From Mycolicibacterium fluoranthenivorans (lineage in GTDB: Bacteria > Actinomycetota > Actinomycetes > Mycobacteriales > Mycobacteriaceae): a DNA stretch of 64,000 nucleotides. Where the stretch lies: contig NZ_JAANOW010000001.1 in NCBI RefSeq assembly GCF_011758805.1, positions 1,922,001 through 1,986,000 of the forward strand, in the 5' to 3' direction. Below, in pieces: positions 8,670 through 21,397 of the stretch; within the stretch, counting starts at the first letter, position 1, and each line of letters begins with the position of its first letter. The translations under genes were made by a program, and so were the position numbers. The notes under the pieces were generated by a model. It saw only the letters and a list, made by a program, of their open reading frames with translations, had not been told where the DNA came from and searched no databases.

Positions 8670-9634
8670 CGCACCTTCAGTACGACTTTGCCGGTGGCAC
8701 TACGGTTTTCCAGCGAGGCGATGGCGTCACCGGCCCGCTCGAAGGGATAGACCTCGGGTTCGGGTGCGCTGACCGCGCCGGAGGCCAGCAGCGGGGCCAG
8801 TTCCGCCCACTGCTGCGCGAGGTAGCCCGGGTGGGTCATGGTCCACGCGCCCCAGCCGACACCGACGGCGTCGACGTTGTTGAGCAGCAACCGATTCACC
8901 TTGACGGTCGGGATCTCGCCGCCGGTGAATCCGACGACCAGCAACCGGCCGCCCGGAGCCAGGGAACGCAGTGAGTCGGTGAACCGGTCCCCGCCCACCG
9001 GATCCAGCACGATGTCCACGCCGCGACCGCCGGTCAGCTCGGCCACCGCGTCCTTGAACCCGTCGGCCAGCACCACGTCGGTGGCTCCTGCGGCGCGGGC
9101 GGTCTCACCCTTGGCCTCGGTGCTCACCACCGCGATCACCCGGGCGGCGCCGAACGCCGGTGCCAGCCGCAGCGTCGAGGTGCCGATCCCGCCGGCGGCA
9201 CCGTGCACCAGCACCGTCTCCCCGGCGGCCAACCGGCCGCGGGTCCGCAAGGCGAAGTGCACCGTCAGATCGTTGAACAGCACGCCCGCACCGGCCTCGA
9301 AGGACACCGAGTCCGGCAGGGCGAACACCCGCTCGGCGGGCAGCGTCACCACCTCGGCCATCCCGCCGGTGAGCAGGGTCAGTCCCGCCACCCGATCCCC
9401 GGCGCGCACATGGGCATCGGCCGGTGCGCTGCGCACCACCCCGGCCACCTCGGCTCCCGGGATGTAGGGCAACGGCGCCTTGTACTGATAGAGCCCGCGG
9501 GTCTGCAGGGCGTCGGGGAATGCCACGCCGGCCGCGTGTACCTCGATCACCACCCCGTCGGTGCCTGGTTCCTCGATGTCGACCAACTCCGCGACCGACG
9601 GACCGTCCAACCGGGGTATGTGTATGGCGCGCAT
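8666..9634 (-). CDS. fadB4: NADPH:quinone oxidoreductase family protein (FadB4-like)
   Basis: 322-residue medium-chain reductase without the catalytic-zinc motif. The N-terminal GroES-like domain starts MRAIHIPRLDGP; the Rossmann domain has VLVHGAAGGIGTST and VIAVVSTEAKGE, followed by GVDIVLDPVGGDRF, as in zeta-crystallin-type quinone reductases. Length and sequence recall M. tuberculosis FadB4 (Rv3141, 323 aa), which in that genome sits next to fadE23; here it lies about 42 kb away from fadE23, beyond the nuo operon. The start at 9634 was preferred over upstream codons because homology begins at MRAIHI. Only 23 nt separate it from the divergent alcohol dehydrogenase gene. The symbol is a likely but unconfirmed orthology. 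Confidence 0.82.
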   Translation of the reverse strand: MRAIHIPRLDGPSVAELVDIEEPGTDGVVIEVHAAGVAFPDALQTRGLYQYKAPLPYIPGAEVAGVVRSAPADAHVRAGDRVAGLTLLTGGMAEVVTLPAERVFALPDSVSFEAGAGVLFNDLTVHFALRTRGRLAAGETVLVHGAAGGIGTSTLRLAPAFGAARVIAVVSTEAKGETARAAGATDVVLADGFKDAVAELTGGRGVDIVLDPVGGDRFTDSLRSLAPGGRLLVVGFTGGEIPTVKVNRLLLNNVDAVGVGWGAWTMTHPGYLAQQWAELAPLLASGAVSAPEPEVYPFERAGDAIASLENRSATGKVVLKVR

Positions 9635-9645
9635 GAAGCACCATT

Positions 9646-9651
9646 TAACAT
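9646..9651 (+). promoter_or_regulatory. Putative -10 element in a 23-bp divergent promoter
   Basis: TAACAT ends 6 nt before the GTG start at 9658, so the alcohol dehydrogenase mRNA is probably leaderless. The whole intergenic space to the divergent fadB4-like start is only 23 nt, so that gene's own promoter must overlap this one or lie inside the neighbouring coding sequence. Confidence 0.45.
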
Positions 9652-9657
9652 CCCGGC

Positions 9658-10746
9658 GTGATATCAGCACGTGCCGCGGTACTCCGCGCAGCAGGTCAGG
9701 ACCCGCAGCTCACCGATATCGAACTGCGTGATCCGGTCGCTGACGAGGTGCTCGTCCGCATCGAGGCCGTCGGCATCTGCCATACCGACATCAGCGTGGC
9801 GTCCTGGTTTTCCAAGGTGCCCATGGTGTTCGGGCACGAAGGCACCGGCACCGTCGTGGCCGCGGGACCCCGGGCACAGGACCGCATCGGGGCGCGGGTG
9901 GTGCTCACCTTCGCCAGCTGCGGCACGTGCGCCAACTGTGCCGGTGACCGTCCGGCCTACTGCGACCAGTCGACCAACCTGAACATGAGGGGCAGCCGCC
10001 GCGACGACACCAGCGCCCTGCGCCTGGATGGTCAGCCGATCACCGGAGGATTCTTCGGCCAGTCCAGCTTCGCGACCTACGCCATGGCCCGCAGTCGCAA
10101 CGCCGTCACGCTGCCCGAGGGCATCGACCCCGCGTTGGCCGCACCGCTGGGCTGCAGTGTGCAGACCGGCGCGGGGGCGGTACTCAACGTGCTGACCCCG
10201 GCCGCCGACGACGCGGTCGTCGTGTTCGGTGCCGGCGCGGTCGGGCTGTCGGCGGTGATGGGGGCCCGCATCGCGCGGTGCCGCACCATCATCGCCGTCG
10301 ACCCGATCGCTGCGCGCCGCGCACTCGCCACCGAATTGGGCGCCACCCACACGTGCGACCCCGCCGATACCGACGTCCCGGCCGCCGTGCTGGAGCTGAC
10401 CGGTGGGGCCGCGGCCGTCATCGACACCACGGCCCGCCCGGAGGTCGTCGCTTCCGCGGTCGGGCTGCTGCGCTCCCGCGGCACCCTGGCGCTGCTCGGA
10501 CTCGGCGCGCCGATGGCCGAGCTGCCGGTGGCGCTCATCATGGCCAAGGGCATCACTGTGCGCGGCGTCGTCGAGGGCGACAGCGACCCGCATGTGTTCA
10601 TCCCGTACCTCGCCGACCTGCACCTGCGTGGCGAGTTGCCCCTGGACAAACTGGTCACCAGCTTCCCCTTCGATGATTTCGGCCGGGTGTGGTCCGCGGC
10701 GAAGGCCGCCGAGGTGATCAAGCCGGTGCTCGTCACGTCGGATTGA
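9658..10746 (+). CDS. Zinc-dependent alcohol dehydrogenase family protein
   Basis: 362-residue medium-chain dehydrogenase. Catalytic zinc ligands Cys41 (GICHTD), His60/Glu61 (GHEG) and Cys166 (PLGCSVQTGAG) are present, as is the structural zinc lobe Cys88, Cys91, Cys94 and Cys102. The nucleotide motif is VVFGAGAVGLSAV, followed by IIAVDP with an Asp that favours NAD+. The layout is that of aryl-alcohol/benzyl-alcohol dehydrogenases (XylB-like), but the alcohol cannot be named. The GTG start is supported by a -10 hexamer 6 nt upstream. The gene is divergent from the fadB4-like reductase and 53 nt before an alpha/beta hydrolase on the same strand. Confidence 0.9.
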   Translation: MISARAAVLRAAGQDPQLTDIELRDPVADEVLVRIEAVGICHTDISVASWFSKVPMVFGHEGTGTVVAAGPRAQDRIGARVVLTFASCGTCANCAGDRPAYCDQSTNLNMRGSRRDDTSALRLDGQPITGGFFGQSSFATYAMARSRNAVTLPEGIDPALAAPLGCSVQTGAGAVLNVLTPAADDAVVVFGAGAVGLSAVMGARIARCRTIIAVDPIAARRALATELGATHTCDPADTDVPAAVLELTGGAAAVIDTTARPEVVASAVGLLRSRGTLALLGLGAPMAELPVALIMAKGITVRGVVEGDSDPHVFIPYLADLHLRGELPLDKLVTSFPFDDFGRVWSAAKAAEVIKPVLVTSD

Positions 10747-10799
10747 CACGGCGTAGGCTGGACGGTCCGGCAAAGAGGCCGAGACGATTGGAGCAGGCG

Positions 10800-11723
10800 A
10801 TGGCGCTTCCCTCGCTACCTGCGAGCCGCACGCTCACGGTGCGTTCGGCCGACGGCACCCGGCTACACGCGCAGGTGTTCGGGCCGGAGCACGGTTATCC
10901 GATCGTGCTGGCACACGGCATCACCTGCGCCCTGGAGGTCTGGGCCCACCAGATCGCGGATCTGGCCGGCGACTACCGCGTCATCGCCTACGACCACCGC
11001 GGCCACGGCCGCAGCGAAACCCCCAGGGAGCGCCGCGGCTACAGCCTCAACCACCTGGCCGCCGACCTCGATGCCGTCCTGGACGCCACGTTGGTGCCCG
11101 GTGAGCGGGCTGTCATCGCCGGGCACTCGATGGGCGGGATCGCGATCTCCTCCTGGTCGCAGCGCTACCCGCAGCGCGTCGCCCAGTGCGCCGACGCCGT
11201 CGCCCTGATCAACACCACCACGGGGGACCTGCTGCGCAATGTGCGGCTCGCGCCGGTGCCCGCCCCGCTCACCGAGGCCCGGATCCGGGCCGCCGGGACC
11301 TTCCTCAAGACGTTCGGGGCCACTCCGATCCCCAACCTCGCAGGCGGGCCCAACAAGCGCTTCGTCCAATACCTGGCCGTCGGCCGCGATGCGGACCCGG
11401 AGGTGGCCGACCTGATCTACCGGCTGTTCGCCGCCACCCCGCCGGCCGGCCGCGGCGGGTGGGCCAGGGTCTTGGTGGACGGCCTTGGGCCCACACATAT
11501 TTCGCTGCACAACCTGACGGTGCCGACGCTGGTGATCGGCAGCCGCAAGGACCGGCTGCTACCGATCAACTCGTCGCGTCATATCGCCGAACACGCACCC
11601 AATCTTTCGGCGTTCGTCGAGATGTCCGGTGGCCACTGCGCCATCCTGGAACGGCCGGCCGAGGTGAACCGGCAATTGCGCAGCCTCGCCGAATCGGTTG
11701 CGCGGCAACAGCTCAGTTCCTGA
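10800..11723 (+). CDS. Alpha/beta fold hydrolase
   Basis: 307-residue hydrolase with the oxyanion motif VLAHGITC, the signature AYDHRGHGRSETP, nucleophile elbow AGHSMGGIA, and a C-terminal GGHCAILERP carrying the catalytic His; the acid is probably in GSRKDRLLP. It is the usual length for lysophospholipase/haloalkane-dehalogenase-like esterases, and the substrate is unknown. The start at ATG 10800 has GGAGCAGG upstream (10790-10797). It lies on the same strand after the alcohol dehydrogenase and converges on the flavoprotein gene with a gap of 2 nt. Confidence 0.88.
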   Translation: MALPSLPASRTLTVRSADGTRLHAQVFGPEHGYPIVLAHGITCALEVWAHQIADLAGDYRVIAYDHRGHGRSETPRERRGYSLNHLAADLDAVLDATLVPGERAVIAGHSMGGIAISSWSQRYPQRVAQCADAVALINTTTGDLLRNVRLAPVPAPLTEARIRAAGTFLKTFGATPIPNLAGGPNKRFVQYLAVGRDADPEVADLIYRLFAATPPAGRGGWARVLVDGLGPTHISLHNLTVPTLVIGSRKDRLLPINSSRHIAEHAPNLSAFVEMSGGHCAILERPAEVNRQLRSLAESVARQQLSS

Positions 11724-11725
11724 AA

Positions 11726-13054
11726 TCACCGACTGAGGTAGTCGATCACCTCGGCCGCCGCACGCTGCCCGGACCGCACCGCGCCGTCGAGGAACCCGGT
11801 CCATTCGTCGGCGGTCTCGGTACCCGCCCAGAACACGCCGTCCACCGGGGCCCGCAGCACGTGCCCGTAGCTGCTCCACGACCCCGGCGGCACCGCCGCG
11901 GTGGGCCCGCCCGGCGCGAAAGGTTCTGCACCCCAGCAATGGTCCATGTAGGCGATGGGGTTCGCGGCCGCGTCGCCGAACAATGCGGTGAAGTTGCGCA
12001 GTGCCCGTTCCCGGCGCTGCGCTGCGGGCAGCGGGTCGAAGGTGCGGGCGTCGGCGAAGCCCAGCAACACCCCGGGTCCGTCGTCGCTCGGGCTGACGTC
12101 GAAGGTGATGAACACCGGTCCTTCGTCGGACAGTGCCTCCCCGGAAAAGCCCGCCGCCCGCCAGAACGGCTTCTCGTAGGCGACGTAGGCCTTGCTGAGA
12201 TTGCCCTGCGGCCAATGCGCGATGAGTTCCCGGTGCTCGTCGGGCAGGGCCGGCTCGAAGGCGATCGCCCCGCGATGGGCGGGCGGGATCGCGACGATCA
12301 CCGCCGTGGCGTGCCATGACTCTGCCGCCGATTCCACGCGATAGCCGGTGCCCTCCCGCGCGATCCGGCGCACGGCCGTGTTCAGGTAGACGGTCAGGTC
12401 TTCGGCCATCCGTACCGCGATCGGTTGTGTCCCGGCGGGGAAGCGGTCCTGCTGGGCGCCGCCCTTGACGTCGAGCATCGGTCCCAGGCCGCCGGCCGCC
12501 TTCACGTAGCGCACTGCGTGCAGCATCGAGACCTCGTCGGGTTCGCACCCCCAGGTCACCCGGGACATGATCGCCATCAGATTCCGCGTCGAGGCATTCG
12601 CGTGCACAGACCGCAGCCAGCTGTCCAGGCTGCGCCGGTCGAGCCGCGCGGCGGCGGGGACCGACCACGGGTTGGTCACCGGGATCAGCCGGGACAGCCG
12701 CTCGAAACGCCACTGGATACGGGACACGTCGAACAGTTCGATCATCGACAGCTTGGGGATGGTGCTCCGATAGGACCGCACCCGTCCGTGCCAATCGATC
12801 AGGTTTTTCCCGCGGCTGTGGGTGGGTACGGTCTCGCAGCCCAGCTCGGCGGCCAGCGTGAGGACCGCATCCTGGGTCGGGCCGACGAAGGTGCCGCCCA
12901 GGTCGACCGGCACGCCGGCGATCGTGGTCGTGTACGACCGGCCGCCGACGCGGTCGCGGCCCTCCAGCACCACCACCTCGTGCCCGAGTTTGGTCAGCTC
13001 GCGCGCTGCCGACAGTCCCGCGAATCCGGCTCCCACCACGATGACATCGCCCAC
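11726..13054 (-). CDS. Flavin monoamine oxidase family FAD-dependent oxidoreductase
   Basis: About 442 residues. The N-terminus [20 protein letters not shown] is a dinucleotide-binding motif followed by [12 protein letters not shown], and the C-terminus has [20 protein letters not shown], the FAD-covering motif of the amine oxidase family (MAO/putrescine oxidase/phytoene desaturase clan). The GTG at 13054 fits the FAD motif at the extreme N-terminus; the frame also allows a start at 13090, adding 12 residues. It is divergent from the F420-type oxidoreductase at 13105. Typical reactions are oxidation of amines or polyenes; the substrate is not evident. Confidence 0.87.
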   Translation of the reverse strand: MGDVIVVGAGFAGLSAARELTKLGHEVVVLEGRDRVGGRSYTTTIAGVPVDLGGTFVGPTQDAVLTLAAELGCETVPTHSRGKNLIDWHGRVRSYRSTIPKLSMIELFDVSRIQWRFERLSRLIPVTNPWSVPAAARLDRRSLDSWLRSVHANASTRNLMAIMSRVTWGCEPDEVSMLHAVRYVKAAGGLGPMLDVKGGAQQDRFPAGTQPIAVRMAEDLTVYLNTAVRRIAREGTGYRVESAAESWHATAVIVAIPPAHRGAIAFEPALPDEHRELIAHWPQGNLSKAYVAYEKPFWRAAGFSGEALSDEGPVFITFDVSPSDDGPGVLLGFADARTFDPLPAAQRRERALRNFTALFGDAAANPIAYMDHCWGAEPFAPGGPTAAVPPGSWSSYGHVLRAPVDGVFWAGTETADEWTGFLDGAVRSGQRAAAEVIDYLSR

Positions 13055-13104
13055 AGGCACAGTCTGCCCCGAATCTCCGCAGAATCGCACTAAGGTGAGC
13101 CGCT

Positions 13105-14085
13105 GTGAAGGTCATGACGGCGTTGTACGGGCCGACCGATGCTGCCGACCGTGCGCGGGCGCTGCGCGATGCCGGGGCCAGTGGGGTGTTCAGCTTCGAA
13201 GGTCCGCACGACGTTTTCACGCCGCTGACGTTGGCGTCCACCGTGGGCGGCCTGGACCTGATGACCAATGTGGCGATCGCATTCCCGCGCAATCCGATTC
13301 ACCTGGCGCACCAGGCCATCGACCATCAGATCCTGTCCGGCGGCCGGTTCACCCTGGGGCTCGGCACTCAGATCCGCACCCAGATCGAGAAGCGGTTCGG
13401 CGCCGACTTCGACCGGCCGGTGGCGCGGATGACCGAAATGGTCGCGGCGCTGCGGGCCATCTTCACCACCTGGTCGACGGGGGAGCGGCTGGAGTTCCGG
13501 GGCGAGTTCTATCGGCACACCCTGATGACCCCGACCTTCACGCCGCGCGGCAACGTCTACGGACCGCCGCCCATCTATGTGGGCGCGTTGGGTCCGCGAC
13601 TGACCCGGGCGGTGGCCGAGCACGCCGACGGCTTGCTGGTGATGCCGTTCGGGAACAAGAAGTTCCTCCACGAGGTCACGATGGCCGCCGTCGACGAAGG
13701 GCTCGCCGCGGCCGGGCGGGATCGCGCCGACCTGGCGATCGTGCCGGAGATCATCGTCTCGGTGGGCGACGACCACGCCGCGACGCGCCAATTGCTGGCG
13801 TTCTACGGTTCCACCCCGGCCTACCGGCCTGTACTGGACGTGCACGGATGGGGCGACCTGCAGCCCGAACTCAACGCGCTGTCCAAGCAAGGACGATGGG
13901 CGGAGATGGGGGCGCTGATCGACGACGACGTGCTGCACACCATCGCCGCATGCGGCACACCCGCCGAGGTGGCCGCCCATATCAGGGACCGGGTGGCCGG
14001 TATCTCGGACCGGATCTGCATCTACCAGCCCGGACCGATCGCGGTGGATTCACTGGCGCAGATCGTTGACGCGCTGCGCACCTGA
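13105..14085 (+). CDS. LLM class F420-dependent oxidoreductase
   Basis: 326-residue luciferase-like monooxygenase-family protein (TIM barrel) of the mycobacterial F420-dependent group. Visible features are the N-terminal [54 protein letters not shown] and [14 protein letters not shown]. It probably uses F420 or FMN for reduction or oxidation of an unknown substrate. The GTG start has TAAGGTGAG upstream at 13091-13099; TAAGGT could serve as a -10 (8 nt gap, leaderless) or AAGGTGAG as a ribosome site. The gene precedes the Baeyer-Villiger-type gene by 45 nt on the same strand. Confidence 0.88.
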   Translation: MKVMTALYGPTDAADRARALRDAGASGVFSFEGPHDVFTPLTLASTVGGLDLMTNVAIAFPRNPIHLAHQAIDHQILSGGRFTLGLGTQIRTQIEKRFGADFDRPVARMTEMVAALRAIFTTWSTGERLEFRGEFYRHTLMTPTFTPRGNVYGPPPIYVGALGPRLTRAVAEHADGLLVMPFGNKKFLHEVTMAAVDEGLAAAGRDRADLAIVPEIIVSVGDDHAATRQLLAFYGSTPAYRPVLDVHGWGDLQPELNALSKQGRWAEMGALIDDDVLHTIAACGTPAEVAAHIRDRVAGISDRICIYQPGPIAVDSLAQIVDALRT

Positions 14086-14130
14086 GCACCTATGGTGGTG
14101 GTACGGCAACGGACCACGAGGAGGTTGTCC

Positions 14131-15729
14131 ATGGGCGAGGAGCAGGTCGAGTCCTCTCCCGAATGGTCAGATGTGCTGATCATCGGGGCCGGGATCTCCG
14201 GGATCAACGCCGCCTACCGCATCCACGAACAGAACCCGCAGCTGAGCTACACCATTCTGGAGCGGCGCGAACGCATCGGCGGCACCTGGGATCTGTTCCG
14301 GTATCCGGGTATTCGATCTGACAGCGATATCTTCACCCTCAGCTTCCCCTACGAGCCGTGGACCCGGCAGGAACACGTCGCCGACGGCGCCGATATCCGC
14401 CAGTACCTGACCGATGTGGCGCGCAAATACGGCATCGACCGGCACATCCGGTTCGGCACCCGGGTGCTCTCGGCCGATTGGGACTCGGCCACCGATTCCT
14501 GGACGGTGCGTACCGGGGCGAGCGAAGCGACGGGGGAAAGTTCCAGGGCGAGCGAAGCGACGGGGGAAAATTCCGGGGCGAGCGAAGCGACGGGGGGCGC
14601 TTCCGATGGCCCGGTGTACCGGGCGCGATTCCTGTTCTTCGGTACCGGTTATTACGACTACGACCAGCCGCACAACCCGCCGATCCCCGGGCTGGAGGAT
14701 TTCGGCGGTCAGGTGGTGCATCCGCAGTTCTGGCCCGAGTCATTGGACTACGCAGGCAAGAAGGTGGTGGTGATCGGCAGCGGCGCGACGGCGATCAGCC
14801 TGGTGCCTGCGCTGGCCGAGCAGGCCGCCCACGTCACCATGCTGCAGCGCTCCCCGACCTACATGGCATCGATGTCCGCTGTCCCGGCGTTCACGCAGGG
14901 AATCCGGAACATGCTGCCGCGCAAGATGTCTCATCAGATCGTGCGCACACTCAACGCCTGGGTTCACTACCTGACGTACGTCTTCTTCCGGAAAGCCCCG
15001 AACATGGGGCGCAAGGTGATCCGCGACCGAAACAAGGCGCGACTGCCGCACGGGTATCCCATCGATGTGCATTTCAACCCGCGCTACCGGCCATGGGACC
15101 AGCGGATGTGTCTGGTGCTCGACGGCGATCTGTTCGAAGACATCAGTGCTGGGCGTGTCGAGGTGGTCACCGACCACATCGACCACGTCGACCCCACCGG
15201 CATCGTGTTGAAGTCGGGCGAGCGGGTGGACGCCGACATCATCGTCACCGCGACGGGGCTGACGCTGCAGGCACTCGGCGGGATCGAACTCAGCATCGAC
15301 GAGCAGCGCGTCGACCCCACCGATCGCTTCGTCTACAAGGAGCACCTCCTCGAGGAGGTGCCGAATATGGCGTGGTGTGTCGGCTACACCAACGCCTCGT
15401 GGACACTACGGGCCGACATGACCGCCAAAGCGGTGGCAAAGCTGCTGGCCTACATGGACTCTCACGGATACACCCATGCCTATCCACATTTGGGCGGGGT
15501 AGCCATGCAGGAGAGACCGGCCTGGGATCTCAACGCCGGGTACGTGCAGCGCGCCCCGCATGCGCTGCCGAAATCCGGTACCCGGCGGCCGTGGAAGGTG
15601 CGGCACAACTATGCCCTCGATGCCTTGGAGCACCGGCTCGACCGGATCGGGGAGTCGATGGTCTTCGGCCGGGCGCCGGTCAGCTCCGCCGCTGACAAGC
15701 CGGCCGTCACACCGAAGGTCGCCATCTAG
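14131..15729 (+). CDS. Baeyer-Villiger-type flavin monooxygenase (EthA-like), with internal repeat
   Basis: 532-residue class B flavoprotein. FAD motif GAGISGINAAYR near residue 18, then ERRERIGGTWDLFRYPGIRSD, the monooxygenase fingerprint FGGQVVHPQFWP (F-x-G-x3-H-x3-W-P), and the NADPH motif VIGSGATAISLVP. The overall layout is that of EthA and related mycobacterial ketone or sulfide monooxygenases. The start at 14131 is set by a perfect AGGAGG (14119-14124) with 6 nt spacing; a more upstream in-frame ATG at 14092 lacks this. Residues about 129-158 are three tandem 10-residue units of type GASEATGESS, inserted between the FAD and NADPH regions without breaking the frame. Confidence 0.9.
   Translation: MGEEQVESSPEWSDVLIIGAGISGINAAYRIHEQNPQLSYTILERRERIGGTWDLFRYPGIRSDSDIFTLSFPYEPWTRQEHVADGADIRQYLTDVARKYGIDRHIRFGTRVLSADWDSATDSWTVRTGASEATGESSRASEATGENSGASEATGGASDGPVYRARFLFFGTGYYDYDQPHNPPIPGLEDFGGQVVHPQFWPESLDYAGKKVVVIGSGATAISLVPALAEQAAHVTMLQRSPTYMASMSAVPAFTQGIRNMLPRKMSHQIVRTLNAWVHYLTYVFFRKAPNMGRKVIRDRNKARLPHGYPIDVHFNPRYRPWDQRMCLVLDGDLFEDISAGRVEVVTDHIDHVDPTGIVLKSGERVDADIIVTATGLTLQALGGIELSIDEQRVDPTDRFVYKEHLLEEVPNMAWCVGYTNASWTLRADMTAKAVAKLLAYMDSHGYTHAYPHLGGVAMQERPAWDLNAGYVQRAPHALPKSGTRRPWKVRHNYALDALEHRLDRIGESMVFGRAPVSSAADKPAVTPKVAI
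14515..14604 (+). repeat. 3 x 30-bp in-frame tandem repeat (dispersed element copies 2-4)
   Basis: Three consecutive 30-bp units, each with GGGCGAGCGAAGCGACGGGG followed by a variable tail, sit at 14515-14544, 14545-14574 and 14575-14604. They encode ten residues each (GASEATGESS, RASEATGENS, GASEATGGAS). The period of exactly 30 keeps the monooxygenase frame. Confidence 0.9.
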
Positions 15730-15777
15730 TTCCGGGCAGCTATCGATTCGATTCGACCACAGTGCACAATCGCACTG

Positions 15778-16296
15778 ATGGGATATACGCCCGACATCCT
15801 GGACACCGGACTGGATGTCGTCTTCTGCGGGATCAACCCGGCGTCCACCGCGGCGGCTGCCGGGCACAACTTCTCCAGTCCGAGCAACCGCTTCTGGACG
15901 GTGCTGCACCGGGCGGGGTACACCGACGTCCGGTTGCGACCCGACCAGGAGCAGCTGCTGCTGACCTACGGCTGCGGTATCACCGCCGTCGTCACCCGGC
16001 CGACCCCGCGTGCCAGTGATGTCACCGCAGCTGAATTCCGTGACTCGGCACCGGTGTTCGAGGCCAAGGTCCGGCATTACGCGCCGCGGGTCGTCGCGTT
16101 CCTGGGCAAGCGTGCGCTGGCGGCGATGCTGTCGCGTCCCGATCTCGAGTGGGGACGGCAACCGCGTGGCATCGCGGGCGCACAGGCGTGGGTGCTGCCC
16201 AATCCGAGCGGTCTGAACCGGAATTTCACGCTCGACGCGCTCGTCGCCGCGTATGCCGAATTACGGCGTCCGGATGGTGACGCCGGTCGCCAGTAG
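15778..16296 (+). CDS. mug: Mismatch-specific G:T/U DNA glycosylase (Mug/TDG family)
   Basis: 172-residue uracil/thymine-mismatch DNA glycosylase that excises U or T opposite G. Motif 1 is visible as FCGINPASTAAAAGHNFSSP with the catalytic Asn in GINPA, and motif 2 as NPSGLNRNFTLDAL, which inserts into the DNA helix; both match the Mug/TDG family. The start at ATG 15778 leads directly into the first beta-strand. The last 36 nt overlap the 3' end of the convergent AraC-type gene. Confidence 0.88.
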   Translation: MGYTPDILDTGLDVVFCGINPASTAAAAGHNFSSPSNRFWTVLHRAGYTDVRLRPDQEQLLLTYGCGITAVVTRPTPRASDVTAAEFRDSAPVFEAKVRHYAPRVVAFLGKRALAAMLSRPDLEWGRQPRGIAGAQAWVLPNPSGLNRNFTLDALVAAYAELRRPDGDAGRQ

Positions 16297-17016
16297 CTGG
16301 GTGGCGGACAGTCCGAACGTCGTCTTGAAGCGGTCGGCCAGGTGCGACGGGCTGGCGAAACCCGCCTCGGCAGCAGCGGTGGTGAGATTGCTGCCGGCCG
16401 CCAGCTCGGTTCCGGCCCGGATCAGCCGGCTCCACAGCCGGTAGCGGCGCAGGCTGCATCCGGTCTCTTGCCGGAACAGGTGCAGGAACCGCGATTCGGA
16501 CAATCCGGTGGCCGCGGCCATTTCTCCGGCCGGGATGGATACCGCGGGATCATCACGAATCTGTGTGGCCGCCATCTTGATCCGGGCATCGATGGGGTGG
16601 ATCGCGGCCGGGGCGGCGGCATCGCGCCAGCGTGCCGCGGCGGCATCATCCTGGGGCAGCGTCGACAACGCGTCCCGGCGCTCATGGTCGGTGCCGACAG
16701 CGCCCTGAAACTGGGTGAAACGACGCCGGCAGGACGCGCTGCGCTCGGACGCGGGATCGAGGTAGCAGGTCACCAAACGGCCGTCCAGGGCCAAGTGGTG
16801 GGTCATCCGCGGCGGGATGAGCGCCGTCCGCGTGACGACCTGCTGGGCGCCCACGGTGACGGTCAGCGGTCCGTCGACCCCGACGGCCAGGCACCACGCC
16901 GACCCGGAATGCGGCTCCAATCCCAGCGCTGGACCGGCGTACAACGCCTGCCCGGGCCACAACCACACCGTTGGGGAGCAGGTTTGTGGAAGCGCCGCCG
17001 GTACCGGGCTGGGCAT
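16261..17016 (-). CDS. AraC family transcriptional regulator
   Basis: 251-residue regulator. Residues about 1-130 form a cupin-like ligand domain, and the C-terminal 100 residues carry the two helix-turn-helix units of the AraC/XylS family (MAAATGLSESRFLHLFRQET and LTTAAAEAGFASPSHLADRF). ATG 17016 is chosen because AGGAG lies just upstream on the minus strand. It is divergent from the DUF4345 gene at 17054, its likely target by position, with 37 nt between starts. The 3' end overlaps mug by 36 nt. Inducer unknown. Confidence 0.9.
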   Translation of the reverse strand: MPSPVPAALPQTCSPTVWLWPGQALYAGPALGLEPHSGSAWCLAVGVDGPLTVTVGAQQVVTRTALIPPRMTHHLALDGRLVTCYLDPASERSASCRRRFTQFQGAVGTDHERRDALSTLPQDDAAAARWRDAAAPAAIHPIDARIKMAATQIRDDPAVSIPAGEMAAATGLSESRFLHLFRQETGCSLRRYRLWSRLIRAGTELAAGSNLTTAAAEAGFASPSHLADRFKTTFGLSATQLLATGVTIRTP

Positions 17017-17053
17017 GCTGGACTCCTGATCGCTGACGAAACAGGAGGTTACC

Positions 17054-17404
17054 GTGGTCGAACTCGTCGTGGCGCTGTTCTTCGCCGGTATGGGTCTGTA
17101 CGCACTGACGGCCCCGGCAACCATGGTGCGCCCGTTCGGCGTCACCCTTGCTACGGCGACCGCTCGCGCTGAAGTCCGCGCCGTGTACGGCGGGTTCGGT
17201 GTGGCCATCGCCGCGGTGCTCGTCTATGCATCACGGGTGCCGGAGGCGCGCACCGGTGTACTGATCACCGTCGGTGTCGCCCTGGCGGGGATGGCTGTCG
17301 GACGGGTGGTGTCGGTGTTCGACGGGCGGACGCCGTTCTACCCCAACTGGTTCTACTGCCTGGTGGAAGCGGTGGCCGCGGCGGCGCTGTTCGGGGCGGT
17401 GTGA
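17054..17404 (+). CDS. DUF4345 family small membrane protein
   Basis: 116 residues with four hydrophobic helices (ELVVALFFAGMGLYALTAPA, FGVAIAAVLVY, GVLITVGVALAGMAVG, CLVEAVAAAALFGAV). The pattern, with PNWF before the last helix, matches the DUF4345 family of unknown function. A strong AGGAGG (17043-17048 region) precedes the GTG start. Its divergent arrangement with the AraC regulator across 37 nt suggests direct control by it. Confidence 0.8.
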   Translation: MVELVVALFFAGMGLYALTAPATMVRPFGVTLATATARAEVRAVYGGFGVAIAAVLVYASRVPEARTGVLITVGVALAGMAVGRVVSVFDGRTPFYPNWFYCLVEAVAAAALFGAV

Positions 17405-17438
17405 TTCGCCTGCCCGCACGACCCTGACGTCGATCTCG

Positions 17439-17468
17439 CTGGAGCACCGCGCAGGTGTGATGCTCCAG
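17439..17468. terminator. Hairpin between convergent genes
   Basis: Arms CTGGAGCA (17439-17446) and TGCTCCAG (17461-17468) pair perfectly over 8 bp with a 14-nt loop, in the 73-nt space between the DUF4345 stop and the CrtC-like stop. No U-tract on either strand; it could act as a bidirectional non-canonical terminator. Confidence 0.45.
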
Positions 17469-17477
17469 ACTCGTCGG

Positions 17478-21386
<3,909 letters not shown>

Positions 21387-21397
<11 letters not shown>

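Noticed and set aside
14515-14604. CRISPR-like array
   Set aside because: The 30-bp units are contiguous with no unique spacers and lie in frame within a monooxygenase gene.
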